Source of the DNA: Paenochrobactrum gallinarii
Lineage (GTDB): Bacteria > Pseudomonadota > Alphaproteobacteria > Rhizobiales > Rhizobiaceae
Direction of reading: 5' to 3'
Assembly (NCBI RefSeq): GCF_014205685.1
Contig: NZ_JACIIU010000005.1
Location: 1-64,000, forward strand
Length of the DNA: 64,000 bases
Made by a program: the position numbers and the translations under genes. The stretch's first letter is position 1. Each line of letters begins with the position of its first letter. The notes beneath the pieces are model-generated. The model was given only the letters and a program-made list of their open reading frames with translations. It ran no database searches and was not told where the DNA came from. Shown here one piece after another: positions 44,961-53,271 of this stretch.

Positions 44961-46756
44961 TATTTGCCTCCCAATCCGTCAGATAATTTACTGTTGGTGA
45001 GTTTTTGAACGATGATCGTGCCGCCAAAAGCGATGACGCAGATCATCAGGACGACAGCATTGGCAGCCTGTGAATAGCTGTAATCAACAAGGCGCAATGC
45101 ATAAGTTGTAAGAACGTCAGTGCCCGGAACAGCCAGCACCACAACAAGGCTCAAACCTTTGATGCCGGAGATAAAGGGCAGCAGAATTCCGGAAACGAGC
45201 GAACCTTTTTGAATTGGTGCCACGATGGAAACCAAGCGTCTCCAGAAACCGGCACCAACAATCTGCCCTGCTTCTTCCGGTGCCTTGCCAAGCTGCATCA
45301 TCGCGGAAATACCGGCACGGGATGCAAATGGCATCTGGTCAGCCAGAATAGCCAGAACCAACAGAATTGGCGTGCCGTAAAGAGCTGGCAATGGTCCGCG
45401 CTGCACTGCAAACATGGTCAGATAAGCAGCAGCAAATGCAATGCCGGGCACAAGATATGGCAGGAAGGTGACCTGTCGCAAGAATGTGCCAAGCATTGTC
45501 AAAGGTGTGCGCGCCACCACATAGCCGACCAAAAGACCAAGCAGACCTGCACCCAATGCGGCGGAACCAACGATCCAAAGCGTATTCCATGTTGCACGCC
45601 AGAATTCACCGGTGAGCAAAATACCATGGCTCATTGCCGTTGTTTTCAGATCGCTGCCAATCCAGAAATCAAGGGTGAAATTATCGAGTGCAAAGACGCC
45701 CGGTACACGCATGATGGTGGTCAGGAACAGCGCCATCAACGGGATGAATGCACTGATGATAAACATCAGCATAGCAAAACTGAAAGCCGGAAGGCGGAAG
45801 CGTCCAAGCTCGGTCTGGCGGTTCATCGAACCTTTATTACCGATTGTCACAAATCGACGGGCTTCTTTAAGCAGATACATATCGAGGAAAATCGAAATAC
45901 TGCCCAAAATCACGATGGTCGCAGCCAGAACTGCGCTCATGCCAGCCTGACTGGTGGAAATTGTACGGAAAAGCGAAGTCGCCAAAACGTCAAAACCAAC
46001 CGGTACGCCCAAAATATAGGCCACACCAAAATCGCCCAAGCATTTGGCGAAAATCAGCGTCGCGGCCGATACGATCGCTGGCTTCATCAGCGGTAAGATA
46101 ATCCGCCGTGCGATCAGAAATTTACCCGCACCCATAATACGGGCGGAATCTTCCAGTGTTGAATCAAACTGACGCAGTGCATTGCCAAAAAGCAAAATGA
46201 CAAATGGCGTATAATGCATCGCCAAAATCAGCATGATCGGCAACATGCCATAAGCCAGCCAGTCCGGCGGCGCAAAACCTAAGCCTTCCATCCAGCTTGG
46301 CTGACCACCCGTGGTGCGGTTTTTAAAAAGCGTTAGCCACGCAAGCGCAAATGTCCATGAAGGTAGCATATAAGGTACGATCAAAGCGGTGGAAAACCAC
46401 TTTTTACCCGGTAAATTGGTACGGCTTAAAAGCCATGCCAGCGGCATACCGGTTGCAAGGGCAAAGAGAATTGAGCCCACAGCAATGATCGCAGTGTTCC
46501 AAAGCGGACGCCAGAAAATATCGGTCGAAATCGGCGAAAACAGTGCACGATTGATATAATATAAGGTCAGCTCGCCAATTTGCTGGCCGGAACGGGCACG
46601 ATCTGCAAACTGAACCAGTACCGCATCCGACAACAGCAACACAATTGGCGCGACAATCAGATAGGCAAAAACAACAGACAAAACGATCCCGATCATTGTC
46701 GTCGGGTCGGAATTGTAGACCTTATGTTTATATATCAGGTTCTTGTAATAACTCAT
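44960..46756 (-). CDS. fused double permease of an iron/AEP-type ABC transporter
   Basis: A 598-residue inner-membrane protein with two BPD_transp_1 permease domains in one chain (about twelve membrane segments), as in FbpB-type proteins. The two EAA loops are DSARIMGAGKFLIARRIILPL and EAGQIVGAGFWRRLVSIVAPI. It is the first gene of the operon. Upstream lies a PhnD-like binding-protein gene in the same direction (180-nt gap) and the two-component system. The substrate is not clear from the permease. Confidence 0.9.
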   Translation of the reverse strand: MSYYKNLIYKHKVYNSDPTTMIGIVLSVVFAYLIVAPIVLLLSDAVLVQFADRARSGQQIGELTLYYINRALFSPISTDIFWRPLWNTAIIAVGSILFALATGMPLAWLLSRTNLPGKKWFSTALIVPYMLPSWTFALAWLTLFKNRTTGGQPSWMEGLGFAPPDWLAYGMLPIMLILAMHYTPFVILLFGNALRQFDSTLEDSARIMGAGKFLIARRIILPLMKPAIVSAATLIFAKCLGDFGVAYILGVPVGFDVLATSLFRTISTSQAGMSAVLAATIVILGSISIFLDMYLLKEARRFVTIGNKGSMNRQTELGRFRLPAFSFAMLMFIISAFIPLMALFLTTIMRVPGVFALDNFTLDFWIGSDLKTTAMSHGILLTGEFWRATWNTLWIVGSAALGAGLLGLLVGYVVARTPLTMLGTFLRQVTFLPYLVPGIAFAAAYLTMFAVQRGPLPALYGTPILLVLAILADQMPFASRAGISAMMQLGKAPEEAGQIVGAGFWRRLVSIVAPIQKGSLVSGILLPFISGIKGLSLVVVLAVPGTDVLTTYALRLVDYSYSQAANAVVLMICVIAFGGTIIVQKLTNSKLSDGLGGK

Positions 46757-46936
46757 GGTTTCTCCACTTTGAGCCGGGGCTCCCCCTTTAAAACTCCACT
46801 CATTTTTAACAGTGGAATTTCAACTGGTTATATGCTGGCTGGGTGCAGGAATTGTTGTTTTAATCCGCGCTTGGCCTGACCTTATAAAAGGGGCTTTGCA
46901 ATTGACTTTTGCCTGATAGATCAACGCTCGATAAAC

Positions 46937-47911
46937 TCATGGAAGCATTGCCCCCGCTTGCTTGTTTACCTCGCGCACCACAGACCATGCGGGTGCGTAT
47001 TCAATCGGAATAAAATGGTCATCCCCCTGAAACTCAGCTTTCATTTCGGGGGTAAATGTAAAATTGAAAAAGCAGCGTTTCATATCGTCCACCAATGTAG
47101 GTGCAAGATTATGCGCATAGGCAAAAGAAGATGTCGGAAAGAGATCGCTTTGATAAATAAGGCGCACTGCATCGCGCTTGACAAGGCCGCGCTCCATCAT
47201 GCGTTCCAGCACATCGGAGGCAACCGCCGCCATATCATAATCGCCCGCCACAACACCTAAGATTGATTTATCATGACCGCCCGACATAATCGGCGCATAA
47301 TCCTGCACCGGTGTCAGGCCATGTTTTGGAAACAATGCACGGGGCGCAACATTGCCCGAATTGGAGAAAAGCGAGGCGTGAGCAATACGCTTGCCCTTCA
47401 GATCGCTTAAATTTTCATAAGGTGAATCAGCGCGCACAACCGCTACCAGACGATAGCCACGCATCTGATTGCCCGAGCCTTTTGCGGCAAATGGCACAGC
47501 ACCCGCCCGATTAACCGCTTCAATTGTAGGCCCCGTTGAAAAACCGGCAAAATGCAACCGACCGGAGCGCATGGCTTCCACTTCATCAGCACTTGACTGG
47601 ATCGGGTAATAGACGATCTGTCTGGCTAAACAAGCTTCCAGATGCTGCGTAAAAGGCTTGAACAAGCGGGCATAAACGGCCGGATCTTCAATCGGCGAAT
47701 AAGCCCAGACAAGGGTTTGCGGATCGCGCCATTGGGATGGATCTTTCGGCGCATCGGCTACGAGGTCGTTGTTCTCATCGCAATAACGCTCATCAAGCGC
47801 ACCACGATTGGCGCAAGCGCTCTCAGCCGCAGAAGCAACGCTTAACTGCAGTCCGATAATCGCTCCGGTTATAGCAATACCAACAAGGTATGCCATTTTG
47901 CGCCAGAACAT
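46937..47911 (-). CDS. PhnD-like phosphate/phosphonate-type binding protein
   Basis: A 324-residue exported protein (signal about 1-28, SVASA|AESAC). It belongs to the PhnD/phosphonate-binding type (family 12-like): LVWAYSPIEDPAVYARLFKPFTQHLE at the start, RSGRLHFAGFSTGPTIEAVNRAG, then KGKRIAHASLFSNSGNVAPRALF and GDYDMAAVASDVLERM. No phn permease or ATPase is next to it. It may feed the adjacent importer, or act as the ligand sensor for the divergent two-component system (107-bp region). Strong GGGAGGAAGAA site before the ATG. Confidence 0.82.
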   Translation of the reverse strand: MFWRKMAYLVGIAITGAIIGLQLSVASAAESACANRGALDERYCDENNDLVADAPKDPSQWRDPQTLVWAYSPIEDPAVYARLFKPFTQHLEACLARQIVYYPIQSSADEVEAMRSGRLHFAGFSTGPTIEAVNRAGAVPFAAKGSGNQMRGYRLVAVVRADSPYENLSDLKGKRIAHASLFSNSGNVAPRALFPKHGLTPVQDYAPIMSGGHDKSILGVVAGDYDMAAVASDVLERMMERGLVKRDAVRLIYQSDLFPTSSFAYAHNLAPTLVDDMKRCFFNFTFTPEMKAEFQGDDHFIPIEYAPAWSVVREVNKQAGAMLP

Positions 47912-47949
47912 TTCTTCCTCCCAACCCCGTTTTTATGTTACAGTTTGAT

Positions 47950-47974
47950 ATTGGTATCTAAAAACAATACCAAT
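47950..47974. promoter_or_regulatory. inverted repeat between the PhnD-like gene and the response regulator
   Basis: ATTGGTAT (47950-47957) and ATACCAAT (47967-47974) form a perfect 8-bp inverted repeat with a 9-bp spacer in the 107-bp divergent region. It could be an operator that couples the two promoters. Confidence 0.55.
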
Positions 47975-47978
47975 TCTT

Positions 47979-47996
47979 CCTGTCAGAATCCTGTCA
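47979..47996 (+). promoter_or_regulatory. 11-bp-period direct repeat, likely OmpR-family box
   Basis: CCTGTCA occurs at 47979-47985 and 47990-47996, 11 bp apart. Direct repeats spaced by one helical turn are the usual binding pattern of OmpR-family response regulators, and the gene starting 22 bp downstream encodes one, so autoregulation is likely. Confidence 0.5.
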
Positions 47997-48018
47997 TTAT
48001 GGAAACTTTACACCTCTC

Positions 48019-48690
48019 ATGCGTATCCTTCTCATTGAAGACACCATCGACATTGCCTTTGCCATTGCCTCAAAGCTTGAAAAAGAAGGCTATCATGTCA
48101 CCACTGTTTATGATGGTGCAGAAGGTGAGGAACTGGCAGTAAACGGCTCTTTTGACTTGATTGTGCTGGATATTAACCTACCCCGCCGAGATGGTTTTGA
48201 GATTTTGCGCAGCATGCGCGAGCAGTCTTTATCTTCACCGGTTTTAGTCATCACGGCACGCAATCAAATTACCGATAAAATTGATCTTTTAGAGCTTGGT
48301 GCGGATGATTATTTGGTTAAACCGTTTGATTTACGTGAGCTGGTGGCGCGAATCCGTGCGGTTGCCAGACGCCATATGGGCGTGGCCCAACCGCTTATCC
48401 GGCTTGGCGATCTGACTATAAATTTAAGCCAGCGCTCCGTGATGCATGGTGAGGAACCACTGGATTTCGGCAAGCGTGAATTTGACGTACTAGAAATGCT
48501 GGCAACCCGTTTTAATGTCACCGTGCCCAAAGATATGCTGGTGCTCAAACTTTTCGGCCATGAAGATACCGGCACGCCAAATGCCATTGAATTGCTGATA
48601 TCACGCGTACGCAAGAAGCTTGAAAACAGCAGTTTAGAAATTGTAACGCAGCGCAGTGTTGGCTATTTATTACGCCTTAAAGCCAGCTGA
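48019..48690 (+). CDS. OmpR/TctD-type response regulator
   Basis: A 223-residue regulator. The receiver domain (MRILLIEDT...) has phosphoacceptor D51 (IVLDINLP), the switch T (VITARN) and K (YLVKPF). The C-terminal winged helix of the OmpR type starts near 130 (LTINLSQRSVMHGEEPLDFGKREFDVLEML) and ends with IVTQRSVGYLLRL. It is the TctD/QseB-like form. It is followed by its kinase (19-nt gap) and a binding protein. It probably controls the adjacent importer operon and the divergent PhnD-like gene. Confidence 0.9.
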   Translation: MRILLIEDTIDIAFAIASKLEKEGYHVTTVYDGAEGEELAVNGSFDLIVLDINLPRRDGFEILRSMREQSLSSPVLVITARNQITDKIDLLELGADDYLVKPFDLRELVARIRAVARRHMGVAQPLIRLGDLTINLSQRSVMHGEEPLDFGKREFDVLEMLATRFNVTVPKDMLVLKLFGHEDTGTPNAIELLISRVRKKLENSSLEIVTQRSVGYLLRLKAS

Positions 48691-48709
48691 CTGACGCCCG
48701 GCAGATCCT

Positions 48710-50125
48710 ATGTCACAAGCAACCGCCAAGCCCGTTCTGAATAAAGAATATTCCATCCAGCGCCGCATCATGATGGGTGGCGGGCTGACACTGCTTGCGG
48801 TTACGATTGTGCTGTTTTTTCTTGGCCGCCTTTATGCGCAACGCGCTGCTGATGAAGCTTTTGACCGTGTTTTGGGCGCTGCCGCACTTTCAATTGCCGA
48901 TACAATCACCTTGCAAGACGGGGCTTTAAGCGTTGACCTGCCCCACTCCGCCTTTGCAATTTTAGGCACTTCACGCCTGAACCGCATTTTTTACCGTGTG
49001 GTGACACCTGATGGTAATTTGCTCACCGGCTCGCCTATTTTGGGGCTTGAGCTTGCCCATGGCACCAATAATCATTTACGCCTCAGCGATAGTGTCTATC
49101 GTGGAGAAAAAATTCGTATTGCCGCTGTTGCGCGTTATCATAGTGATGCACAAGGCGGCGGCTGGGTGGATGTACTGGTGGGCGAAACCCGTGAAGCGCG
49201 CGACCAGCTCACTCTGCAATTAAGCCTTAATACAATTTTGCCAGTTTTAGGTGTCGCCCTGCTGGCGATAGCACTTATTTGGTTTGCGATCCGCTTGGCT
49301 TTCCGCCCGTTACAAATTGTTGAAGCGAATTTACGCCAACGCTCATCAGCCGATCTTAATCCGGTTTCGGGTGCTATTCCAAAAGAAGTTAGTGCGCTTG
49401 TCTCCGCATTGAATGATTTTATGGCGCGCCTCAATAGTTTGCTGGACGGCCTTAAAATGGTAACGGCTGATGCCGCCCATCAAATGCGCACACCTTTAAC
49501 GGCACTGCGTGCTTTAACCGAACTGTCACTGGAAGAAAGCGACGCTAAGAGACGGCATGAAATTCTCACCCGTATTCATGCCAATTCAATCAGCGCCAGC
49601 CTGCTTGCCAACCAGCTTTTATCTGAAGCCACGACATTGCACAGTATCCAGTCACGCAAGCTTGAACTGATTGATCTCCTGCAAGTGGTGCAGGAAGCAA
49701 TCCGCCGGTTGCGCGCTGAAGGTAATTATCAAGATTTACAAAAAACCATCCGACTGGATGCCACACAAAAAGCTTTTTATCTTTATGGTGAGCCGGTCAG
49801 TTTGCGTGAAATGATCCGCAATATTATTGAAAATGCACTGATCCATGCCCCCGGCCCTATTGATATCAGCCTGAGCGAGAACAATAACCTCATCGCACTT
49901 GGTGTGCATGACAAAGGTGCAGGCTTTACCGCAGCTATGAAGGAACGGGCTTTTGAGCGTTTTGTTCGCGCGGATCAAACCAAGCCCGGATCTGGCCTCG
50001 GTCTTTCAATTGCCAAAATGGTGGCTGAAGCCGTCGGCGGCCACATTGAGCTGCAAGACCGCGAAGGCGGCGGCACCAGTGTTATTGTGACATTACCTGC
50101 TGCTCATCCGGAGGACGCGCAATGA
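48710..50125 (+). CDS. TctE-type sensor histidine kinase
   Basis: A 471-residue kinase. The first membrane segment is GGLTLLAVTIVLFFLGRLYA (24-43), followed by a periplasmic 2CSK_N-type domain (about 44-172) and a second segment (about 173-195). A HAMP-like linker and the H-box DAAHQMRTPLTAL (H257) follow. The ATPase domain has NIIENALIHAP, DKGAGF and GSGLGLSIA. The 2CSK_N domain with the DAAHQ(L/M)RTPL motif places it with TctE kinases, which respond to carboxylate- or metal-type ligands. It overlaps the downstream binding-protein gene by 4 nt, so the periplasmic partner is likely part of the sensor. Confidence 0.9.
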   Translation: MSQATAKPVLNKEYSIQRRIMMGGGLTLLAVTIVLFFLGRLYAQRAADEAFDRVLGAAALSIADTITLQDGALSVDLPHSAFAILGTSRLNRIFYRVVTPDGNLLTGSPILGLELAHGTNNHLRLSDSVYRGEKIRIAAVARYHSDAQGGGWVDVLVGETREARDQLTLQLSLNTILPVLGVALLAIALIWFAIRLAFRPLQIVEANLRQRSSADLNPVSGAIPKEVSALVSALNDFMARLNSLLDGLKMVTADAAHQMRTPLTALRALTELSLEESDAKRRHEILTRIHANSISASLLANQLLSEATTLHSIQSRKLELIDLLQVVQEAIRRLRAEGNYQDLQKTIRLDATQKAFYLYGEPVSLREMIRNIIENALIHAPGPIDISLSENNNLIALGVHDKGAGFTAAMKERAFERFVRADQTKPGSGLGLSIAKMVAEAVGGHIELQDREGGGTSVIVTLPAAHPEDAQ

Positions 50126-51129
50126 AGCACTTTTTCTTGCATATCATCCTCACCTTCTTTTTGGTCAATATAGCAGTTGCTCAAAATAATGCCGGTTCTT
50201 TGCCGCAATTTCTCATTGTCGGCGATATAGCGCCTGAAACAATTGCACCACTGATTAAAGGCTTAGATCAGCATTTACCCAATGCCACGATCAAATATAA
50301 GCAGGTGAGCCCTGGTGAATGGACATCCAGATTGCTGGCCGGTGCAGAAGAAGCCAATAGCGCCGATCTCATCATCCTCTCCACACCAGACCTGGCTGTT
50401 CTGATTGCCAATGAAGGTGCAGCGCAACAACATAGCTCAATCACGCGCAATGCCGCACTGCCCTCACGAGCCCATTGGCGCAATGAATTATTCAGCATCG
50501 GCTTTGACCCTGCCGTCACTATTGTCAGGCGCAGTGTTTTGGACAATGAACTGCCGACAACACGTATCGAATTAGCGCGCTTGATGGAACAAAATCCGCA
50601 GCGCTTTCAACGTCGCGTTGGCCTTGTTAATATCGGCATTGATAATGGCAGTTATACGCTGGCGGCGCAGGATTCCATCCGCTCGCCGCTTTTCTGGCGC
50701 ATCGTACGCGCTTTCGGTGCCTCACAAGCTCGCATCTACGATGACAATGAAGAACTATTGCAAGCTTTATCCGATGGGCGCATTGATCTGGCCTATAATG
50801 TGCCGCTTTCTTACATCACCAAATGGCAACATAATGCAGAAGAACTAACAGTTATTCTGCCTCGTGACTATGTTGTGGCATTGCCTTGGACAGCACTCAT
50901 TCCGCTTAAAAGCAAGCAGGCCGCAGAAGCAGAGCAGGCAATCACATTTTTATTTTCGCCTGCCGGACAGGTCATCTTGCAGCAAACAGGGCTGGTATCA
51001 GCCACCAGCCCGTCAAATCTTGCTTCATTACAGCCAGTCGAATTGGGTCCCGAATTGCTGGTTTATTTAGATGCCCTGAAACGCACCCGCTTTTTGGACA
51101 CCTGGTTCCAGCTGGTTGTGCATGAATGA
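50122..51129 (+). CDS. periplasmic binding protein coupled to the TctE-type kinase
   Basis: A 335-residue exported protein with a signal peptide MKHFFLHIILTFFLVNIAVA. It is of the iron/thiamine-type extracellular binding fold (LLAGAEEANSADLIILSTPDLAVLI, FSPAGQVILQQTGLVSAT). Its ATG overlaps the kinase stop (ATGA), and it has no permease genes of its own direction. In some three-component systems a binding protein touches the kinase's periplasmic domain and sets its activity; this layout fits that. The alternative is a spare binding protein for the divergent importer. A 12-bp hairpin overlaps its stop. Confidence 0.78.
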   Translation: MKHFFLHIILTFFLVNIAVAQNNAGSLPQFLIVGDIAPETIAPLIKGLDQHLPNATIKYKQVSPGEWTSRLLAGAEEANSADLIILSTPDLAVLIANEGAAQQHSSITRNAALPSRAHWRNELFSIGFDPAVTIVRRSVLDNELPTTRIELARLMEQNPQRFQRRVGLVNIGIDNGSYTLAAQDSIRSPLFWRIVRAFGASQARIYDDNEELLQALSDGRIDLAYNVPLSYITKWQHNAEELTVILPRDYVVALPWTALIPLKSKQAAEAEQAITFLFSPAGQVILQQTGLVSATSPSNLASLQPVELGPELLVYLDALKRTRFLDTWFQLVVHE

Positions 51130-51159
51130 ATTGAGGGAGACTAAAGCCTCCCTCAATTC
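51128..51159. terminator. hairpin between convergent genes
   Basis: A perfect 12-bp stem (51128-51139 with 51148-51159) with an 8-nt loop overlaps the stop of the binding-protein gene and lies 20 nt before the end of the DoxX gene on the other strand. Only weakly A/T-rich afterwards. Confidence 0.6.
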
Positions 51160-51178
51160 ATATAAGACTATAAGGACT

Positions 51179-51751
51179 TTAAAATTCTTTGCGCAATGCT
51201 CTGTCCACAGAGAGCTTGCCGCCGCCAAAAGCTGCAATAATAGCCGCACCAGCCGTCCAGAAAATCGAGTTAAACTCAGCTTTCATCTGAACCTGCTCCA
51301 AAAATGCCGCGCCGCCATCTATCAAAAGGCGCGCCTGACCTTCAGCAGTCAGATATTCCAGATTGTCTTTTAAGAAAGCAATCCCTTCCGGTGTCAGAAA
51401 TGCGTCGCCATAAGGGCGGGTAACATGGAAGTAAATGGTCATCGCCAGCATCACTGCATTAGCGAGCGCAACCGGACGGGTTAAAAAGCCAATGACGATC
51501 AGGAAACCGCCGACAAATTGCATGACTGCCAGCAATGGCGAGAAGAACCAGCCCGGATAAAGGCCAAAGCCTTCAACAAAACCAACCTGCCCAAAAGGAT
51601 TAAGAATTTTTGGCCAGCCTTCAACCATCAAAAGTCCGCCGATAATCAGACGAAACACCACCCAGCCAATCGGCTGCGCGACGTTATGATAGAAAGAAGA
51701 CATGAATGGCAAAATCAACCGCTCGCGCGGGCCGGATGTCATTTCTTCCAT
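51179..51751 (-). CDS. DoxX-family membrane protein
   Basis: A 190-residue membrane protein of the DoxX family with four membrane segments: VVFRLIIGGLLMVEGWPKIL, then FFSPLLAVMQFVGGFLIVIGFLTRPVALANAVMLAM, then a C-terminal segment. The ATG at 51751 has GAGGAG 7 nt before it and is preferred to 51793. DoxX proteins are linked to redox and oxidative-stress membrane complexes, but here no partner gene is adjacent. Monocistronic, convergent to the binding-protein gene. Confidence 0.85.
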   Translation of the reverse strand: MEEMTSGPRERLILPFMSSFYHNVAQPIGWVVFRLIIGGLLMVEGWPKILNPFGQVGFVEGFGLYPGWFFSPLLAVMQFVGGFLIVIGFLTRPVALANAVMLAMTIYFHVTRPYGDAFLTPEGIAFLKDNLEYLTAEGQARLLIDGGAAFLEQVQMKAEFNSIFWTAGAAIIAAFGGGKLSVDRALRKEF

Positions 51752-51887
51752 GATGCATCTCCTCATATAGAAATAGAATAAAATCTGTCCCAAGACCTTC
51801 GACCATCAAAGATGACGATCATGTATAATGCAGCTTAAACAGATTTTCTGTCATTCATCTATAGGAATTAATGCTAGTATACTGCAG

Positions 51888-52586
51888 TTAACCGGCCAAG
51901 GAGTGCTCGACAGCGGCTTCTGCGTGAATGGTTGTCGTGTCATAAACTGGCACAGAACTATCACTTTGTTTGACGAGCAACATGATCTCTGTACAGCCTA
52001 AAATTATCGCTTGTGCACCACGCGCAACGAGACGATCAATGATCTCGCGATAAGCCAGTCGGGAGCTTTCATTCACGATGCCCTGCACCAATTCATCATA
52101 GATGATCTGATGCACAATTTTGCGATCGTCATCATCGGGCACCAAAACATCAAAACCATGTTTATTGATAAGCCGGCCTTTATAAAAGTCCTGCTCCATG
52201 GTGAAGGCCGTTCCAAGCAATCCGACTTTGCTTAAACCTGCTTTCTTCATGCGCTCGGCAGTCGGATCGGCAATATGTAACAGTGGAATATTAATCGCAG
52301 CCTGAACATCATCGGCCATACGATGCATTGTATTAGTACAAATAACCACAAAATCAGCACCACCACGCTCTAATCGCTGTGCGGCTTTGATCATTTCCTG
52401 CGTTGCATCGTCCCAGTGCCCTGTACTTTGCAAAGCTTCAATCTCGGCAAAATCAAAAGACCACATCAGACATTGTGCCGAGCGTAAGCCACCCAATCTT
52501 TCTCTGACCAGTTCATTGATTATACGATAATATTCTGCCGAGCTTTCCCAGCTCATACCACCGATCAGGCCGATAATCTTTTGCAC
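51888..52586 (-). CDS. aspartate/glutamate racemase family protein (YgeA-like)
   Basis: A 232-residue two-domain racemase: start IGLIGGMSWESSAEYYRIIN, first catalytic cysteine in VICTNTMH (about residue 83), second in ILGCTEIMLLV (about 195). Both active-site cysteines are present, so it should be a working PLP-independent amino-acid racemase of the YgeA/aspartate racemase type. The exact amino acid is not known. No operon partner: 52 nt further upstream is the end of the damaged membrane gene. Confidence 0.87.
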   Translation of the reverse strand: MQKIIGLIGGMSWESSAEYYRIINELVRERLGGLRSAQCLMWSFDFAEIEALQSTGHWDDATQEMIKAAQRLERGGADFVVICTNTMHRMADDVQAAINIPLLHIADPTAERMKKAGLSKVGLLGTAFTMEQDFYKGRLINKHGFDVLVPDDDDRKIVHQIIYDELVQGIVNESSRLAYREIIDRLVARGAQAIILGCTEIMLLVKQSDSSVPVYDTTTIHAEAAVEHSLAG

Positions 52587-52637
52587 TAAGCTAACCCCAG
52601 TTAACGCCTCAATAAATATCAGTACAACAAGTGAAAA

Positions 52638-53161
52638 TTATTTAACGGACAAATTTCCTCTCAATTGACGAAATGTATAGAAGCAATAATATATACCACC
52701 CCAAAACAGTCCAGCCAGCAACCCCGAAAGGGACACATGAAGCAGACTGTAAGATATATTACTACTGAATTCCGGCTTGACTACCTTTAATGCTGAAAAA
52801 AATAAGTTATGCAAAAACTAAACAATATTAATGCCAGCGGAAACCACGAACCTTGCATGATCAGTTCATTATTTTGATTAATAATTATAGGGCGAAAATT
52901 TTTATTTATAATAAATCCAATCAAAATTCCAATCGATAACGTGAACGAAAATAAAATTAACGATAAAAACACGTATGATAAATCAACAACAATAGAATAT
53001 ATGGACCAAGATATAAACATCACAGGCAATATAAATATTTTCTTTAAATCAACTTTACTCTCATTGAAACTTTTAAGTCCGCTAATAATAAGAAATGCTA
53101 AAAGTGGCCACACCCAAACTGGCGTATTTCTAATATATTCTATAGCAATCATAAATTTCAT
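52638..53161 (-). pseudogene. DUF6622-like membrane protein, frameshifted at a homopolymer
   Basis: The open frame from 53161 (or 53152) codes for a membrane protein (EYIRNTPVWVWPLLAFLIISGLKS near its start) and stops at 52787 after ...SFCITYFFQH. A second frame, shifted by one base, runs on without a stop from the same place to TAA at 52638-52640 and reads SALKVVKPEFSS..., then SLSGLLAGLFWGGIYYC, ending RQLRGNLSVK, a natural membrane C-terminus. The two join across a run of seven A (52796-52802, T on the coding strand). One extra base would restore a single protein of about 174 residues. The local DNA is very A/T-rich. It is a frameshift mutation, a phase-variable tract or a sequencing error. 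The family name is a tentative recognition. Confidence 0.7.
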
Positions 53162-53230
53162 CCATCCAATATTAATATTCAAAACATATTGGATGTAATT
53201 TAATTCATATTTTTTATTAAGAAACAACAA

Positions 53231-53257
53231 AAATAGCCCGCTTTAAGCGGGCTATTT
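53231..53257 (-). terminator. Rho-independent terminator of the MarR/binding-protein operon
   Basis: A perfect 11-bp GC-rich stem with A/T ends (53231-53241 with 53247-53257) and a 5-nt loop, followed on the minus strand by TTTTTGTTG. It ends 14 nt past the binding-protein stop. Confidence 0.88.
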
Positions 53258-53271
53258 CATATTTGAGCAGC

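Noticed and set aside
42682-46756. Calling the importer a ferric iron (Fbp) system
   Set aside because: The family also covers aminoethylphosphonate, thiamine and polyamine transport, and the adjacent tyrosine pair that binds iron in FbpA was not seen.
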